From contig JBFFGE010000110.1 of NCBI GenBank assembly GCA_041557595.1, forward strand, positions 1-15,381: 15,381 nucleotides of DNA, read 5' to 3'. The notes beneath the pieces were generated by a model. The model was given only the letters and a program-made list of their open reading frames with translations, had not been told where the DNA came from and did not search any database. A program made the position numbers and the translations under genes. This stretch comes from JAOTYV01 sp041557595 (GTDB lineage: Bacteria > Pseudomonadota > Alphaproteobacteria > UBA8366). Shown here in pieces: positions 14,626 to 15,381 of this stretch (position 1 is its first letter; every line of letters begins with the position of its first letter).

Positions 14626-15381
14626 ATGAGCTGGGATCCCACGCAATACCTCGCCTTTGCCGATCACCGGCAGCGTCCGGCACTCGAGCTCCTGGCGCGG
14701 ATTCCCCTGGAGTCGCCCCGGCAGGTGGTCGATCTCGGCTGCGGCACGGGCAGCGCAACCCGGGCGATGCGCCAGCGCTGGCCGAACGCCGATCTGGTCG
14801 GTGTCGACGGTTCGCCGGATATGCTCGATCGCGCCCGCGCCGATCTGCCGGATGCTTCCTGGATCGAAGCCGATATCGGCGCCTGGGCGCCCGACGCGCC
14901 TGTCGATGTCCTCTATTCCAACGCCGCGCTGCACTGGCTCGATGGCCACGCGGAACTCTTCCCGCGTCTTGCCGGCTACGTAACAGAGGGCGGATGCCTG
15001 GCGATCCAGATGCCGGCCAATTTCACCGCCCCCTCGCATCAGCTGATGTACGATGTGGCGCTGGATGGCCCCTGGCGGCCCACTCTGGAGCCGTTGATCG
15101 TCGACCCGCCGACCGCACCGATGGCGACGTATTACGACATTCTGGCGTCTGTCACCGCCGAGATCGATATCTGGACCGTGGAATATCTGCAGGCCCTGAC
15201 CGGCGACAATCCCGTGGCGGAATTTACCACAGGCACATGGCTGCGGCGTTTCCTGGATGCCCTGGACGAGCCCTTGCGCAGCGACTTCGAAGACGCCTAC
15301 AGGGCCCGGATACTCGAGGCATACCCGCGGCGGGACGACGGCGTTACATTGTTTCCGTTCCGCCGGCTGTTCATCGTCGCC
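14626..15381 (+). CDS. tam: trans-Aconitate 2-methyltransferase (3'-truncated by window end)
   Basis: 252 codons without a stop up to the window edge; family members are about 255 residues, so only a few codons are missing. Tam methylates trans-aconitate, a spontaneous toxic isomer of cis-aconitate that inhibits aconitase, using SAM in the cytoplasm. Evidence: SWDPTQYLAFADHRQRPALE at the start, SAM motif VVDLGCGTGSATRAM (34-48), VGVDGSPDMLDRAR (58-71), VLYSNAALHWLDGH (95-108), LAIQMPANFTAPSHQLM, then IWTVEYLQALTG, GTWLRRFLDAL and the terminal LFPFRRLFIVA. The ATG is 7 bases behind the YhbW-like stop. There is no clear Shine-Dalgarno sequence in the short gap, so translation may depend on the upstream gene. 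Confidence 0.93.
   Translation, partial: MSWDPTQYLAFADHRQRPALELLARIPLESPRQVVDLGCGTGSATRAMRQRWPNADLVGVDGSPDMLDRARADLPDASWIEADIGAWAPDAPVDVLYSNAALHWLDGHAELFPRLAGYVTEGGCLAIQMPANFTAPSHQLMYDVALDGPWRPTLEPLIVDPPTAPMATYYDILASVTAEIDIWTVEYLQALTGDNPVAEFTTGTWLRRFLDALDEPLRSDFEDAYRARILEAYPRRDDGVTLFPFRRLFIVA

Overview
The window is GC-rich, densely packed chromosomal DNA from an alphaproteobacterium. The evidence is the strong third-position GC bias, a DUF3572 protein (a family I know mainly from Alphaproteobacteria), a MOFRL-type glycerate kinase, and the SoeC/TusA/persulfide dioxygenase sulfur genes. I cannot place it below class level with confidence. I see no rRNA, tRNA, CRISPR array or intact insertion sequence.

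Left edge (1-664): the 3' side of a broken tyrosine integrase (minus strand) abuts the last ~80 codons of a DmsC/SoeC-type membrane anchor (plus strand). This looks like a rearrangement scar. An intact tusA follows the anchor remnant.

Sulfur/sulfate block (697-4482, minus strand): a sulfatase, a glycerate 2-kinase and an ETHE1-type persulfide dioxygenase fused to a rhodanese read in one direction with gaps of 4 and 37 bases, so they are probably co-transcribed. TusA converges on them. TusA and the dioxygenase-rhodanese handle sulfane sulfur, and the dioxygenase makes sulfite. The SoeC-like remnant suggests a sulfite-oxidising complex once sat beside them.

Middle (4483-6989, plus strand): a 304-base divergent intergenic region holds a 12-bp palindrome and a 9-bp inverted repeat. 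It is followed by a TrmA/RlmD-type m5U RNA methyltransferase with a TRAM domain and Fe-S cysteines, then a luciferase-like (LLM) oxidoreductase.

Long minus-strand run (13484 down to 6994): DUF3572 protein, TPR/O-GlcNAc-transferase-like (SPINDLY) protein, then a DAO-type FAD oxidoreductase, a small 2Fe-2S protein, an FAD/BFD oxidoreductase and a MATE exporter. The last four overlap one another. The three redox genes form a heterotrimeric amine/imino-acid dehydrogenase of the HcnABC/opine-oxidase type, translationally linked to an exporter. This is the most interesting functional unit here.

Right edge (13560-15381, plus strand): divergent from that run, a YhbW-like LLM oxidoreductase is followed 7 bases later by trans-aconitate 2-methyltransferase, which is cut by the window end only a few codons short of its expected stop.
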